This document shows, piece after piece, positions 1 to 12,500 of a stretch of DNA of 64,000 nucleotides. Origin of the DNA: Desmodesmus armatus (lineage: Eukaryota > Chlorophyta > Chlorophyceae > Sphaeropleales > Scenedesmaceae). The stretch is from the NCBI GenBank assembly GCA_007449985.2, contig VIIQ02000638.1:124001-188000 (forward strand), given 5' to 3'. A model generated the notes under the pieces. It was not told where the DNA came from, did no database searches, and saw only the letters and a program-made list of their open reading frames with translations. The position numbers and the translations under genes were made by a program. Numbering within the stretch: position 1 is the first letter of the stretch; each line of letters opens with the position of its first letter.

Positions 1-3000
1 CACCTTGCCAAGCTCCACCGCGTTCCCGTAGAAAGCTCCGTCAACGGCAGCACTGTTTGCTGTTACCGTCGAGAAAAGGCTTGTGAGGATCATACCCACG
101 GTACCAGCTGCACACAAAAAAGGAGGACAGGCAGGCAGTATTGTCAATACAGCAGTGCCGTTAGACGCATGCGTGACTTACAGCTTGGGGGGCTGCAGCT
201 GTGGCATGGCAAGTTGTGGGGCTACATAGCAGGCAGGGTGTGGAAGAAGCAGGAAGCCATTATAGATACCAGCCCAGCCTCTTTGCTGGCACACTGTGCC
301 TGCCCAGCTGTGTTTTCAGCATCACCCCATTCTCTCAGTGAGTGACTGCTGGCCGCTAGCAGTCCAACTCATAGCAGTGCAAGTGCCCTTCTGGCCAGCA
401 ATCACACGCCAGCAAGCAACGGCAAGGTGGCATGGCGCAGTTGAGACTTTTACAGCTGCTTGCAGGTTTCAAAACGACAGCCTATACCCCTACCCCTCCC
501 TGTCACAGCCCCACCGCGCCCCCACCCACAATGAACCCACGTCCAGACTCACCAACGCCATGCACAGCGAACACGTCCAGAGTGTCATCGACATAGCGGC
601 TGCCCCACCGCTCCATTCCTTCCAGCACGCCACAGCACACCACGGAGCCAATAACACCAAACAGGAATGCGGCACCAACGTTGATGAAACCAGCAGCAGG
701 GGTCACAACCACAAGCCCGATGAGGACGCCAACACATGCTCCTGTTGCACGCATCTTCCGGCCGCGAATGATATCCTGCAGTTCACCACAGCATCAGCGC
801 AACACCACTGCATTTTTCTCAGGGTCCTAATGACGAAGTGTGTGAGAGGTGGGGTCCACAACTTCTCGTGACCCGAGCAGTAGCTGCAAACCCTGCACTG
901 CATTTGACCGGCTGGCTAGGGCTAACCCAGGATGACAATACCGTATTGCTGAGAATTCAGCAGTTGGAACTGCTCTGCATGAAAGGCATGTTTAGCAAGG
1001 CTGCCCAATGCAGCGCACCCCTCAATTGAAATCCTCACCATAAGCATGAAGGTGAGCATAGCAGAGGCAGCTGCTGCGTTTGTGGTCAGGAAGCACTGAC
1101 CAGCAAGCCAGCCAGCACCACCAGCACTGCCAGCATTGAACTGCAGGCAGGCACAAGCACACATGTTTTTTAGGTACAGGGGGGGGGGGGGGGGGCGGAC
1201 CCCGGTGGTGGTAGAACAGACAGGAACACAGCGACCCAGACAGCAGGTGTGTAGTGTACGTGTGTGGTGTAAAAACTTACAGAAGACTAGTTTTGCCTTG
1301 CACACATGTGTTCAGCAGGGGAGTGGCTGGTTTCAAACTGGAACACGCACAGATTTGGCAAGCTGTGCATTAGCAACTATAAAGTGGCTGCCGATGGACT
1401 AGCCTGGCCAGCAAAGCCGTTGCTTTGTCATGCAGCTGAGACATAGTGGCATGTCAACAGTATGTGTTGTAAACTACATACGCTTGCTGGACAGCAGACA
1501 GAGAGCAACTGGTACCTTGTGTGCAAGAGCAACTGGCAGGGCACCATGCCTGCGGCCTGGGGCTCCGGGTCATGGACAGCACCATAGATAGCTGGTGAGA
1601 CCCCTCACCCCGAGCCCCAGGCCCCAGGCATGATGCCCTGCCAGTTGCTCTTGCAGTGCTTGCAAGACTTCTGTTGCTCTCTGTCTGATCAATTATGACC
1701 TAACTAATTTACCAAGTAGTGACACCCTAGGAGGCCTCCTGCCTGTCGTACAACACAACTGCAACCTCAGGCACAGCTCACCCCAAACCAGCCCATCCAC
1801 AAGATGCCAGTGCCCAGCATCACAATGGGCACGTTGGCTGGCTCCTTGATTTCCTCAAACATGCCGCTCTCATGATCGGCACAGGGCTTGACAGATCGAC
1901 CGAGGTACCATGCAGCAACCAGGGCGGCATAGCCAGAGCTCATGTGGACAACCGTGCCGCCTGCAGCAGGGATAACACACAAGCATCTGGGTAACAAATG
2001 TATATGTGCTGCATGTACATGCAGTCAGAACTGCGGTCGCATGGTGTTCCCACACACCCACCACATGCACTAGACCAAAGGAAAGGACAGTACTTGTGAC
2101 TACATGCCCTGCAACCCCCTTTGTTGTCAGCCCAACACCCTAGACACTGCTAGGTTGATACTCCCATTGTCTTTATTTAAGAGATCTGAGAGATCTGAGA
2201 GATCTGAGATTTATCCTGAGGCTGGGAAGGGTAAGATGTTGTGGGTCCCACTCTGACAGCAGGCAGAGCATGTGGTGCCCCAGTGTCCTGGTACAAGACA
2301 CAGAGAGACACAGAGTCACATGTGGCTGCACGCTGTTGCTGGAAAAGCTTCCTCAGTGTGTTGTGCCCACCTGCAAAATCCAGTATGCCAAATGACTTGA
2401 TTAGGCCAGTTGGGTGCCAGACCATGTGAGCCATGGGGCAGTAAACCACCAGGTGCCAGAGGGTGCTGAAGATGCACAACGCACTGGGGTTGACCCTGTG
2501 ACAGCAGCACACGAGACCAAAACATTCAGGAGGAAAGCGCCAGGTGCTACTTACTGTTAACTGATAGTGATGCACAGCTCACTGAGGTTGACATCTGCGG
2601 AGGGCACCCGCTGCTGTGACAGCAACGCTCAACCAGATGCTGGGAAGCCAAACCCTGGTGCAGATTACGACTACTTGGACTAGGGCCCTGAACCCCCATA
2701 CAACAGGGACTCAGTGTCACAAGGCTGAGGGCAACACGCATGTGGCTTGGTAGACCAGTGCTACTGTGTCGTCTGTTACATCCATGCACCACTTGCCAAC
2801 ATACCCTGTTGCAGAACTGCAGTACTGAGCACTCCCCACCCCTACCCCTGGTCCATCCCCACACCACCTGCCCTGCCCCAGCTCACCTGTCAGCAATAGA
2901 ACCAATGATCAGTGCTGGAGTGATTGTTGCAAAGGTCATCTGAAAGACGAAGAAGACAGTCATGGGGATGGTGGGGGCCAGGGCAGACAGAGGGGCAGCA

Positions 3001-4136
3001 CCCACGCCATACATCAGGCCACCCAGCTGTGCAGGGTTTCCAATGATGCCTGCACTGCCTGGAGGGGACTCGCCAAAGGCCAGGCCAAACCTGAAGCAGA
3101 TGTGTGAGGGGTGGGTAAGGGCTGATATTGATAATGATAGAAGCAAACTTGGTAATTCAGACATTCATGGAAGTCAGTACATGGTTGACAGGTGCTTGCC
3201 CAGCTTGTTGCTTATGAGCAACACGAGGTGCAAAAGCAATCAGCACACGGCTAGGTGTGCCCGTACTTGTTGTTCAGGCCGGCTGAGTGCATATGCATGT
3301 AGCAGCAGACAGTTGCACTGGCAGTGTTATCAGGCGCCAGGGACTGGCATGTGTGTTTAACACATCTTGTGGGTGGGTGTCAGGCCAGCAATCTTACCCA
3401 ACAATGGACCAAATGATGGGGATGATTGCCATTGGGATGAACGCTTGCATGAGAGTGGATACCACATTCTTGTGGTGGCCCAGCCCTCCGTAGAAAAAGG
3501 CCACACCTGCAGCAGAGGTTGTGTTCAAGGCATAGGGTTGGGTGTGGATGTACACCATTTTGAGTTCCTATGACTCGTTCTGACGTTGTCAACAATATGT
3601 GGCCATCTGCAATGGGCCTGTTTGTAGTGGTTCTGGAGGAGAAATTCATTTAAAAAAATCCAAGTTTGTGTGAATGTGGGCCAAGCAGAAAGGTAACACA
3701 TGTACAGGTGCATCGGCATGTGTTGCACATGCGCCTGCAACATTAATTTGTGTGGTACTCGTCAATCAGTGCTCACCAGGGGTCATGAGGAGCACAATAC
3801 AAGCTGATGTCAGGATCCAGGCTGTATCACCCGTATCAATTGCCTCGAGTGCCTCCTCTTCGTCTGCACCAGTGATGTAGCTTGGTGGAGCAGTTGTGCA
3901 CCTGAAGCAAGGAGCAGCAGCAGAATGAGACAGCATTCTAGGCTGGCCATTGCGATTCCAGGCCTTGTGGATCTGGGCACTGCCCTGTCAGCTGGAAGGC
4001 TCTGCTGTGACAGACAGGGCCTAAGCGGGCTAATGGATCATACATACATGGCGATGAAGATTCCCACCAGGCTCAGTAGCAGACATCCGACCAAGGACTT
4101 TTTTACGACGGGGCTGGCGTTGTCAAGGAGACCCAT
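1..4136 (-). CDS. AMT: Ammonium transporter, AMT/MEP/AmtB family (3' end beyond window)
   Basis: Multi-pass plasma-membrane channel expected to import ammonium. The start ATG at 4136 opens a hydrophobic first segment (MGLLDNAS..., then LLLSLVGIF). Exons read on the minus strand: 4136-4048; 3901-3777 (DTGDTAWILTSA, then MTP); 3506-3398 (GVAFFYGGL, KNVVSTLMQ); about 3097-2889 (FGLAFGES, PTIPMTVFF, TPALIIGSIADR); about 2495-2370 (CPMAHMVWH, LDFAGG); about 1975-1780 (TVVHMSSGYAAL); about 1145-1030 (FNAGSAGGAG); about 762-545 (TPAAGFINVGAAF, DVFAVHGVG); and 108-1 (GTVGMILTSLF). The two pore histidines of the family are present, in TVVH and in FAVHG. MVWH, DFAGGTVVH and FNAGSAG resemble the MEP/AmtB side of the family more than plant AMT1. 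The cytosolic C-terminal tail lies outside the window. Family call is certain; subfamily is inferred. Confidence 0.95.
1179..1195 (+). repeat. G17 homopolymer in AMT intron
   Basis: Seventeen consecutive G on the plus strand, just upstream (in gene sense) of the AMT exon that encodes FNAGSAG. In the minus-strand transcript it is a C tract. Confidence 0.9.
1495..1687. repeat. Long imperfect inverted repeat (hairpin) in an AMT intron
   Basis: Arms of roughly 75-80 nt face each other around a loop of about 40 nt. The inner stem (about 1521-1568 against 1608-1655) pairs over about 48 positions with only a few mismatches. The outer part (CAGACAGAGAGCAAC at 1495-1509 against GTTGCTCTCTGTCTG at 1673-1687) pairs again after an internal bulge. 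It lies between two AMT exons. It could be a miRNA-like precursor on either strand or a MITE remnant; the sequence alone does not decide. Confidence 0.8.
2181..2211. repeat. Short tandem repeat, unit GAGATCTGA
   Basis: About three copies of a 10-base unit (AGAGATCTGA) within an AMT intron. No function is apparent. Confidence 0.85.
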
Positions 4137-6010
4137 CTTGATTGCACAGTTGCTTTGTGCTGGCACCGTTGATCAGTGGATGATCGAACTCCGCTGTGAC
4201 GTGATATATGTAGAGATTGTCATTATGTGAGTGTGCGGTGGTTGCAAGATGTGAGGATGAACAACCCTAGTAGGAATGCAGTTACGGCAGTTACGTCATC
4301 AAATTCGAATGGGCAACTAGGGCAAGCACCCAGCCCTGCAAGAGGCAAGCACTCCTTAGTCTGTAAGTATTTCTTGAGGTATCTTTTGATTGCGCTGTGG
4401 TGCTGTGCGTCAAACAGCGGCGTCCCGCCATTTGTGCAGCAAATAGTGCACATGCTCACACTTTGCCTGAAAAGCTGTATCACACATGAAGCACTGAATC
4501 TATTAGTTGGCAGATGTGCGAACCCCATCGAGGCGTGTCCTGCCTTGCCGTCCTTGCAGCCCAAATCTGCCAGCTCAAGCGTGTGGTGCAACTAGTGTCG
4601 AGCTCAAGAGGTTACCCCAGCGCCTACATGCATATGTTGAGCCTGCCAGACCTCTGCAATCACAAAGTCTGACAGCCAAGAAACGGTGGTGGAGGTTGCA
4701 TGGCACAGCAGCATACAGCACGCAGCTGACGAGGCACAAAGTGTCTGCAGCTGTGTCGGCACATGCACGATGGTGATGACCCTACTGCTTCCACCCCCCC
4801 CCCCACCCCACTGATCTTGACAGTCCCAGACAGGTTGCACATAGTGCCCACACAGACCATAGGCATGTTGCACATTGACGCAGCCTTGTTTTCTGTGGAC
4901 AAAGCAACAAGTGGGCAGGTCGATGCTGCACACAATGTGGCCCCCTCTCAAAAGGCACTAAGCACGAAAAGCATTGCATGTGCATGTTATGCATGCACTG
5001 GCAACATCTGGTGCAATCCTCCGCTCAACACGGCATGCCGAAAGCAATCACAACCAGCGCAAGAGCTAACCCTGATTAGCACTGTTGATACAATAGCCTA
5101 TTGTATACCAGTCTACCATACCAGTCTGAGACTGGTAGCACACACGATGAAAGGGATGCATTTGCCAACCCGGTGACGTTGCCAGGTGGCCACACTGCAA
5201 GTGCAAAGCATCTGCATGCTGATACAGCATGGCATGCCTGCTTGCGCGCAGCATATCTCTCACAAACACACAATTTGGTACGCGACTGGCATGACGGCCA
5301 TTACTAATCAATTGACAATAGCCTCACTGAGGTTATGCCTGCCTGATGCCACAATGCACAACAAATGCCAAGGGCTCTGACGCCCCTGGCCACTCACATC
5401 TACACAGGCTGACAGGCGGAGCTGGAAATACAATACAACCATGACAAGCAGCACAGACACACCTTGCTGCATGCTCGTGGGGCAAGCTTTTCCTATCTGC
5501 ACAGCATGCTCACACATATACAAGGAGCTTCAAGCAACACACTTTGTTGTACACAGGCGCACGGCAGCACTGAACGGGCTGACAACCCAACTCTGGGGCT
5601 TCCAGCATAAAAAGCCAGTAGAAAACAAACACAAAGTGCAGCTGCATACTGATGCAACATGCAATATGTCACTCCACAGGCTTAGGTACACAAACACGTC
5701 TCAGCTGGTCACCATGCCACAACCCCCATCTGCAAAGATGGCAGACTTGTTATCAGCAAGATGCAAGCTTACTACCACTGTTGGACAGTGGGGGGGGGGG
5801 GGTGTTGAACGCAAAAGCCACAAAACAGCATTGCTTGCGGCATGAGCAAAGCACAGCTCAGCAAGCACACACATCAGCAGCTAACCAGCGCACACCCTAT
5901 AGGCTCGCATCTGTCACCCCAGGACCCCTGCCCCAGCAAGGGTGTACATGTACACTCTTGCACACAATGACTGTACCACTTCCAGCGCACTGAAGTACAG
6001 CAGCTCTGGC
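4137..6010. other. Gene-free stretch: AMT 5' side and DUF3445 3' side
   Basis: Between the AMT start codon and the stop codon of the next minus-strand gene. It should hold the AMT promoter and 5' UTR and the 3' UTR of the DUF3445 gene. Several open frames of about 90-140 codons exist on both strands but show no recognisable domain or splice structure. A C-rich run (4794-4804) and a G13 run (5790-5802) are present. No TATA box or other defined element could be assigned. Confidence 0.6.
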
Positions 6011-8735
6011 TCAAGCTGCCACCAGAGCAGATTCTTCTGCCTTCACCATGCCCTCCAGCAGCTGCAGCAGATCATCCCCATACTCTCCAGGCACCCCCTT
6101 GTACGCACGCAGCTCAGGGGTCATGCCTGACAGCGACTTGTGCAAGGTCCTTGCAGCCTCAACCCCGATCTCAGGGATCGGCTGGATCAGAGTCCTGATA
6201 GTGAAGAGAATGGCTCCGGTTTGGGGCAGCCGGCGTAGGGTTTGGTACTCAGTTTTTAGGAAGAGCTTGTCGGCGGAGGGGCGCACACCTCCCATGGCCT
6301 TTAGTTGCTCGTCTGGGCCGCCCACGTTGTATGAGGGTTCTGTGATGTCGTCCGTGAAGGCTGCGGCCCAGTTGTTGCGCCAGATGGGCTTGTCGGCCTG
6401 TTTCCACAGCACAGAGTGGGACAGTGTAATGGGGCATGCGGAGGGTCAGCCCGATGTGCCTCGCCTCTCACCTTGGTATGAAGTGAGCATCCTGATGATG
6501 AAATACAGGGTTTAGTCAGCATGCACAGCCAAAGTTACCGTGCCATCATCAGCCCGCCACTCTTCTCTGGGTTGCGAACAGGCCCTGCCACCCACCACCC
6601 ACCTTCCTGGCTCCCCACCCATCCAAGGTAACTAGGTTTATCAGGCAACTACCCTAGTAGTACTACCCTAGGATTGCTACCCTAGTAGCAGTACCCTAGT
6701 AATAGTACCTGCAGCGCCGTGAATGTCCTGTTGAGCACCTTCTCCAGCTGTTCCTCAAAGCCTGGCACGGGTGCGTGTATGTTGAGGGTGGTGGTGCCCA
6801 GCTTCTCAGCCAGGCCATGGAAGGAGAACACCACACAGGCAGCCGTCATGACGTGCTTGGCCTCCTGGGGGCTGGGCCCTGGCTCGTCAGAGATGCGCAG
6901 CAGGGCAAAGTCCTCCTGCAGAATCAGGGGGGAGGCAGAAAGCGAGGCAATAATGAGGTAGGTAGGGAGATGGGCGGGAAGACCTCACAGGCAGCTGTCA
7001 TGACGTGCTTGGCCTCCTGGGGGCTGGGCCCTGGCTCGTCAGAGATGCGCAGCAGGGCAAAGTCTTCCTGGAGAGAAATAGGAAGGAAGGCAGAAAGGGA
7101 GGCAGGGATGGGGGCGGCAAGATGGGAGGATGCGTGGATGGGCATGTCGATGCTTGGTGCTGTGACATGCTTGTTGTGTCCTTGCGCGATGTACAGGCGC
7201 ATGAGTTGGAGTTCAGAACATTTGTCAAGAGGCAGCAAGACAGGCAGCCCTATCACGGGGCCCATCGCCACGTCTGCAGCGCAGCAGGCAGCCAGATAGC
7301 CTGCACCCGATGCCCATTCTGGTACTGCTGCACTGATACTGCCAGGCGTTGGTGGCTGGCTGCTGCAGTGTTGTAGCATGCAGCAGCATGCACTGCTTCT
7401 CACAACTTGTCCTTAGCCGTGCACGCCGCTGCATGCTACATGACTGCAGCTGCCGACGGCTGGCACAAGCTGAATGCCTCTGACCGTGAACACCCATGCC
7501 CCCCCCCTTCCCCCACGCCTTATCACAGAGCGCGCTGCACATGTACACATTTGCCCATGCAGGAAGCGTCTCTATTGTCCAGTACCACACGCACCTGCAC
7601 CAGGCGCCCACACAGCTCCAAGGGGCAGGCTGCAAAGTCAGCCACTGCATACACATTGCTGCTGCCATCAGGGAAGCTCATGGTAACGACACGGGCGTCA
7701 CCCTCGCCCACCACATTGTACATGGTGGGGTAGTGGGCAGTCAGGACCTGCAGGAAAAGCTCCAGGCATTCCTGCATGGGAGGGGATAGATGCAGGCAGG
7801 TGTTGATGCCACGACATGTGCGCCTGAACTGATGGTGTGCTGGTGACTGGCTGGTGATCAGTCGCGTGACTGATGATATTGTTGCAGCAGCGTGTATTGT
7901 TGTGGCAATGAGCGTGTTGCAAGTGTGGCCGCACATTGTCAGACCAGATGCTAGTGGGCACTCTGCCACTCCAGCAGGCTGGTTGTGACTGACAAGCCCA
8001 GCATGATGAATATCAGGCATGCACCCACTGCCCTTCCACTATACAGCTGCTAAAACCTCCGGTTGCCGCCCTTTGGCTCATCCTGCAGGCAGGTGCTGGC
8101 TCTCTGGAAACCTATGCACACCACATGCATGCATGCGTGGAGCTCAGCTGCTGCTGATGTTGTGACAAAGCGCATGCGTACCTGCTGTGCGGGCAGGGAT
8201 CGCTCCTCTGCAGCAAGCACCACATCCCTTTTGCTGGCCAGTGCTTCATCCTTGAGGGCCAACTCAGCAGCTATCTTGTCAGGATCCTCCAACAAGAAGT
8301 GCCCTTGCTGCAAGGCAGACAATTACACCAGTTGAATTTGCTGTGGGGTCTGTACAAGCATATTTGACTGTACCTGTTCTCTGACAACAGCAGGGTGGCG
8401 ATGCAGACTGCAATACACGTCAGCAGCGCTTGGGTACCAAAAACACACACCTCGTACAGGCGGTGGATGCCAGACACCAGCTTGCCTGGCACGTCCTGCC
8501 CTGGCTTTCCATTGGCTAGCCACCAGTTTGCCCCGACTGTGCTTGGTGAATCCGTCTTGTCAAGCGGGGATGGCTTGGCTTTGGCAGAAGCTGGGGAGAT
8601 GCTGAAGGTGTTTGCAAATGGACACTTCGAACCCGGGGTAAAGGCGAGCTGAGCCGAGCAGACTGTTGATTGATGATGCTTGCGAGAAGCAAAGCCTGCA
8701 CGGCTCATGCTCAGCTGTGAGCATAGGAGACTCAT
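6011..8735 (-). CDS. DUF3445 / heme-dependent oxidative N-demethylase-like protein
   Basis: Recognised by the DUF3445 (HODM alpha-subunit-like) C-terminal signature TLRRLPQTGAILFTIRT, preceded by KPIWRNNWAAAF and followed by a helical tail ending at the stop at 6011. Exons on the minus strand: about 8735-8459 (start MSLLCSQLSMSRAG; contains CPFANTF and NWWLANGK); about 8313-8183; about 7778-7598 (YPTMYNVVGEGDAR); 6917-6712 (EDFALLRISDEPG through FHGLAEKLGTTTLNIHAPVP); a probable 20-nt micro-exon near 6496-6477; and about 6440-6011. Bacterial relatives bind heme and oxidatively remove N-methyl groups; substrate and activity of the algal protein are unknown. The basic, Ser/Ala-rich N-terminus could be an organellar transit peptide. 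The 5' part of the fourth exon is duplicated in its upstream intron (see repeat). Confidence 0.85.
6834..7070 (-). repeat. Tandem duplication of an exon edge with its splice acceptor
   Basis: 85 bp at 6834-6918 recurs at 6986-7070 with two mismatches, an offset of 152 bp. The similarity continues more weakly into the adjoining intron. The left copy is the real exon: its frame continues into FHGLAEKLG. The right copy keeps an AG acceptor and has acquired GTGAGG where the exon copy reads GTGTGG. It could therefore be spliced as a 79-nt exon, which would shift the frame. Confidence 0.9.
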
Positions 8736-9520
8736 GGCATGGAAACGGTTTGGGGGGAAACCCTAGTTGACGTCGAGGCTGAGACCTGCTCAGTTGGCGA
8801 TGTGACGAGCTACATGCGCTGCAAGTCCAGCAGTTGCGTCGGTTGCCAGCTGCTTCTGAGCCTTTCAAACATCCGAACATCAACAACCGTAAATCACGTA
8901 AGCCAAGAAAAACGTAAGCACTGCTCATCCAAGCTTAAGACTTTGAGACTTAACCTAGGCACGCACTTCGAGGGAGAGACATCTTTGTTCTGAGGTGCGT
9001 GGCTTGTGGTGTGCACCGTTGGAACTGCACAACCCGGTGTGTCTTTTTTGTTGAGGTTAGGGGGATTAAAGCCTTTATGCAACACTGAGTGTATAATTGG
9101 GAGCGAACAATCATTGCTGAAGCCAAACATAGAGAAGCACTACACTAGGGCCACATGAAGTACAGTACTGCATGCAAGCCTGTACTACTGTAGGAACAAA
9201 CGTGGTGACAATCGCAAAACCACTCATTGAAGCCTCTATAAACAGTTATTTGACCGTTAAAGCAAGAATTTGAGCAGCCACTGAACAGCAGGTCAAAGCA
9301 GCTGCCAGTCTGGTGACGCCACAGGGGCCTAGGGGCCCATGGCCATGGGGGCATTTTCCACAACATGATCACCCCTCCTGTTGGGAAAACTGATACAGTG
9401 CGTGCATGGGGCTGAATTACAACAATGAAATGGGATAAGCTGCAATTCTCTGCTGGTGGTACATCTTCATCGTCAGAATTTGAGGGTGTTGACAAATCAC
9501 ACCCAGAAGCTGTGCACGCG
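8736..9520. other. Gene-free stretch: DUF3445 5' side and 3' UTR of the left STRA6-like gene
   Basis: Upstream of the DUF3445 start (8735) and downstream of the next gene's stop (9521). It should hold the DUF3445 promoter and 5' leader and the neighbour's 3' UTR. No conserved ORF was seen. Confidence 0.6.
9417..9421 (-). promoter_or_regulatory. Probable poly(A) signal TGTAA
   Basis: TGTAA on the minus strand about 100 nt after the stop at 9521. This is the usual chlorophycean polyadenylation signal and distance. Confidence 0.6.
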
Positions 9521-12500
9521 TCACTTCTGCCACGCACCCTCACCCTGCTCCACCTTTGACAGCTGCTTGCCCAGATCATGCTGCTCCTGCTGCACACTCT
9601 CTGCCTCTTTCTTCTGCCTTGTGCACTGCGTGCCAGACTCTAACCCCTGCGACGCCTTCCCCTGCTCATCTTCATCTCTCTCTTCCTTTTCCAGTTCCTC
9701 CTGTATCTTCCTGATCCTGTCTGCCTCAGCTTCTGCCTCAACGTCCCTCTGGCTGATGGCAAGGTAGGCTCCCTCAAGCTTCACTGACGCAACAAAAGCG
9801 ATGTAGGGCCCGTCCAAAGGCTGCGACAGGACAAAACACAATGTCTGCTTGACAAGCAGCAGTTGATCACCTTATGGCTAGCAGCAAATGGCATCATCAC
9901 AGCAGCGGAAGAGGTTGGTAGGGTTGGAAGGGAGGAACTGCCGCTGCTTCACACTGCCCATATGCTGTCAAATCAACAGTACTGTTCTGGATCTTTTCAG
10001 GGTTTCAGGGACCTGACCTCCAGCACAGCAGGAGCAGTGTGTGACAAACCGAAAAGATGTGGTCGGCACAAAGGCACGTGCTGTCACGGCACCTGCTGAA
10101 CGAGCCTGAATGAACAGTCCCCAGCTCTGACACCCAACATGACAGGTGTGCACCAGCAGCGATGTATCGATAAAGTTTGAAGCGGTGTAAGCACCTACCG
10201 TGAACATGGTCATGAGGCACTTGTCCAGTGCTGCCACAGCGAAGAGCAGTTTTGAGAAAATGGACAGCACCACACGCCAGGTGGCGTACAGGGTGCCCAG
10301 CACCATGTAGGTGAACTGGAACATTAGGAAGAATGTCATCCAGGACCCTGTGAGACAATAGGGCATGGCAACATGACAACATGTTGGTGCGAGCCACTGG
10401 CTCAGTCATGGGGTAACAGCGCTGCCTGCTGCAGGCTACTTGTGCCTCAGACAAACAGGTGTGTAGAGGTAGGGACATGTTGTGACAAGCATGGAAGGAT
10501 GGTTCAGGGCAAAGGGGCACCAGCAACTTGTAGCTTGAAGCTACGACTGGTTCGTTGCAGCATCGGACTTTTACCATTCCTGCATGCAGCAGTTTGCGCC
10601 AAGCTGGCACCAGGCCAAGATGCTGTTCCACACAAGTCGGTACAGTACCCAGCAAAGAGCAGAAATGCCCTGTAAGACACACGTGCCATGCGCAGCTGCA
10701 GGCACATGTCTTGTAACATGCAAATGCTGTGGGCACGCCCCACCACGCCCAACCAATACCAAGGCCTTCACCACCTTCCAAGGCAGATGCCAACTTTTTG
10801 GATTGTGTTCCAGTGTATTTCAATTGACCAATACCCTTGGGCCAGCAGTTGTATGAGGCGCAGTTAACCGTTGATGTTGCAACATTGCTGCGTTCTTCAC
10901 CCACCTCTGTGCTTGATGTGTGTGCCATCTGACAGCAGCATGCATCCGATGAATCTGTTGACGATGACCATGTTGAAGATCAGGATGGTGATGATAGTGA
11001 GGACGGGGACCCACAGCCTGCAGGGGAGGATGTTGGCAACAACGGCATTCTGTGACTCGAACACTACCTATCTGCATCGCCCTGACATGAAATGTTGACG
11101 CCGTGGTTGAATTAACCAACTACTACTGCAAGACACTGCGCCTGCATATCATATGATGCATGTGGCACAGAACGGGGCATTCTGCTGAGCTGTTTTGCAG
11201 CAGCTGATGTGCTGTCAACCGCAAGTATGCCTTATGGCGGATGGCGGTGCCGGAAGGCGTTGACAGTGCCTGCAGTAGCCTGGGCTGCTGGGAGCCTGTT
11301 GTTGTGCAATCCGTCCTCTAGTGTCACACACTGGATGCACAATGTCACACTTTAAATGTTGTCTGCAAACCCATGTCCCCAGACAAGGCACAGCTTACAA
11401 GTAGCCTTCCGAGCTCGATCATCCTGCACTGTGGTGCATGATACTGCAAGACCTGCCTAACATGCCACCCACCTGGTTAGCCAAGTAACCATCCAGAATA
11501 CTGGGTGGCAGATGAGTGTGAACACAAACGTCAGCACCAGGCCAATGACGTGAACCTGGACCCTGCAGGTGAACAACAAGACTGTCTCTGTTCCGGAGGA
11601 GAGGGAAGAGAGGGGGTGAAAGTATAAGCTTTCGCCAGAGACACTGATTCAAGCACTGCCTCGGAGGTACAACCTCTAACTTAGAGGCTTGCTTCAGCAG
11701 GCAAAAAGTGCTCTGCTGTAGTGCAGCCCATGCAAGCAGGTACATTGCCATGATGATGTTGATGAGCTGATGGTTCACCGTGAACCATGGCATGCTAGTG
11801 ATAAGGAAGAGTTGCTGGACCCAGACTCACCACATGACGCTGGCCATCACTCCGAACAGGGCAGTGGAGTGGCCAATGCCAACGCGGGCCATGTCAACCT
11901 GCAATGGACAACAGTGGTCAAAACCTATTGGCACCATGTGACGGTTTTCGCAACTTGTATTGAGTAGAAACAGACGACATGCACGCTAGCAAGCGACATG
12001 AGCGCTGGACTTCAGGCCTGTGACCTGGTTATGCCAGTCATCACCTGTCCTAGCACAGGTGATGCACATGTCACCTGTCACATGACATATTTTTTGGGGG
12101 AGTATGTTACATGGACATTTTCGCCAAACAACAATGGCATTGCCCACCAGGATCGAGCCAGGTGAACCTCATAAGTTGTCTCCCCTGCGGTGGTTTGCAC
12201 CACCTACACCGGGTTGACCAAAGAAGGCAGAACCACCAGAATTGCAGCAAGTGCCAGCCATGCTAGGAACCTATTGTGTGCAGAGATGAGGGCAGGCAAC
12301 TATACCAGTGTGGACACAAGAAACAGAACAAAGTCAGTCAAATACATATGGAGAAGCAGAGACTGTACGTGGGGCCCCTAGCATCTGTGTATGTATGGAC
12401 TTGGACAGCTGTTGGTGGGCGACCTAATTCAAGTTGGCCTTGAAATTTCCTTGCAGCATCACTGCTTCAGGCTGGGTGATGCATGCTACACAGGAAGTTG

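Noticed and set aside
4223..4595. Two complementary 122-codon ORFs on opposite strands
   Set aside because: No domain, no splice context and mutual antisense overlap; it is the 5' flank of the AMT gene.
12040..12090. Small inverted repeat around CACCTGTC/AGGTGA
   Set aside because: Short and imperfect; within chance expectation for an intron of this length.
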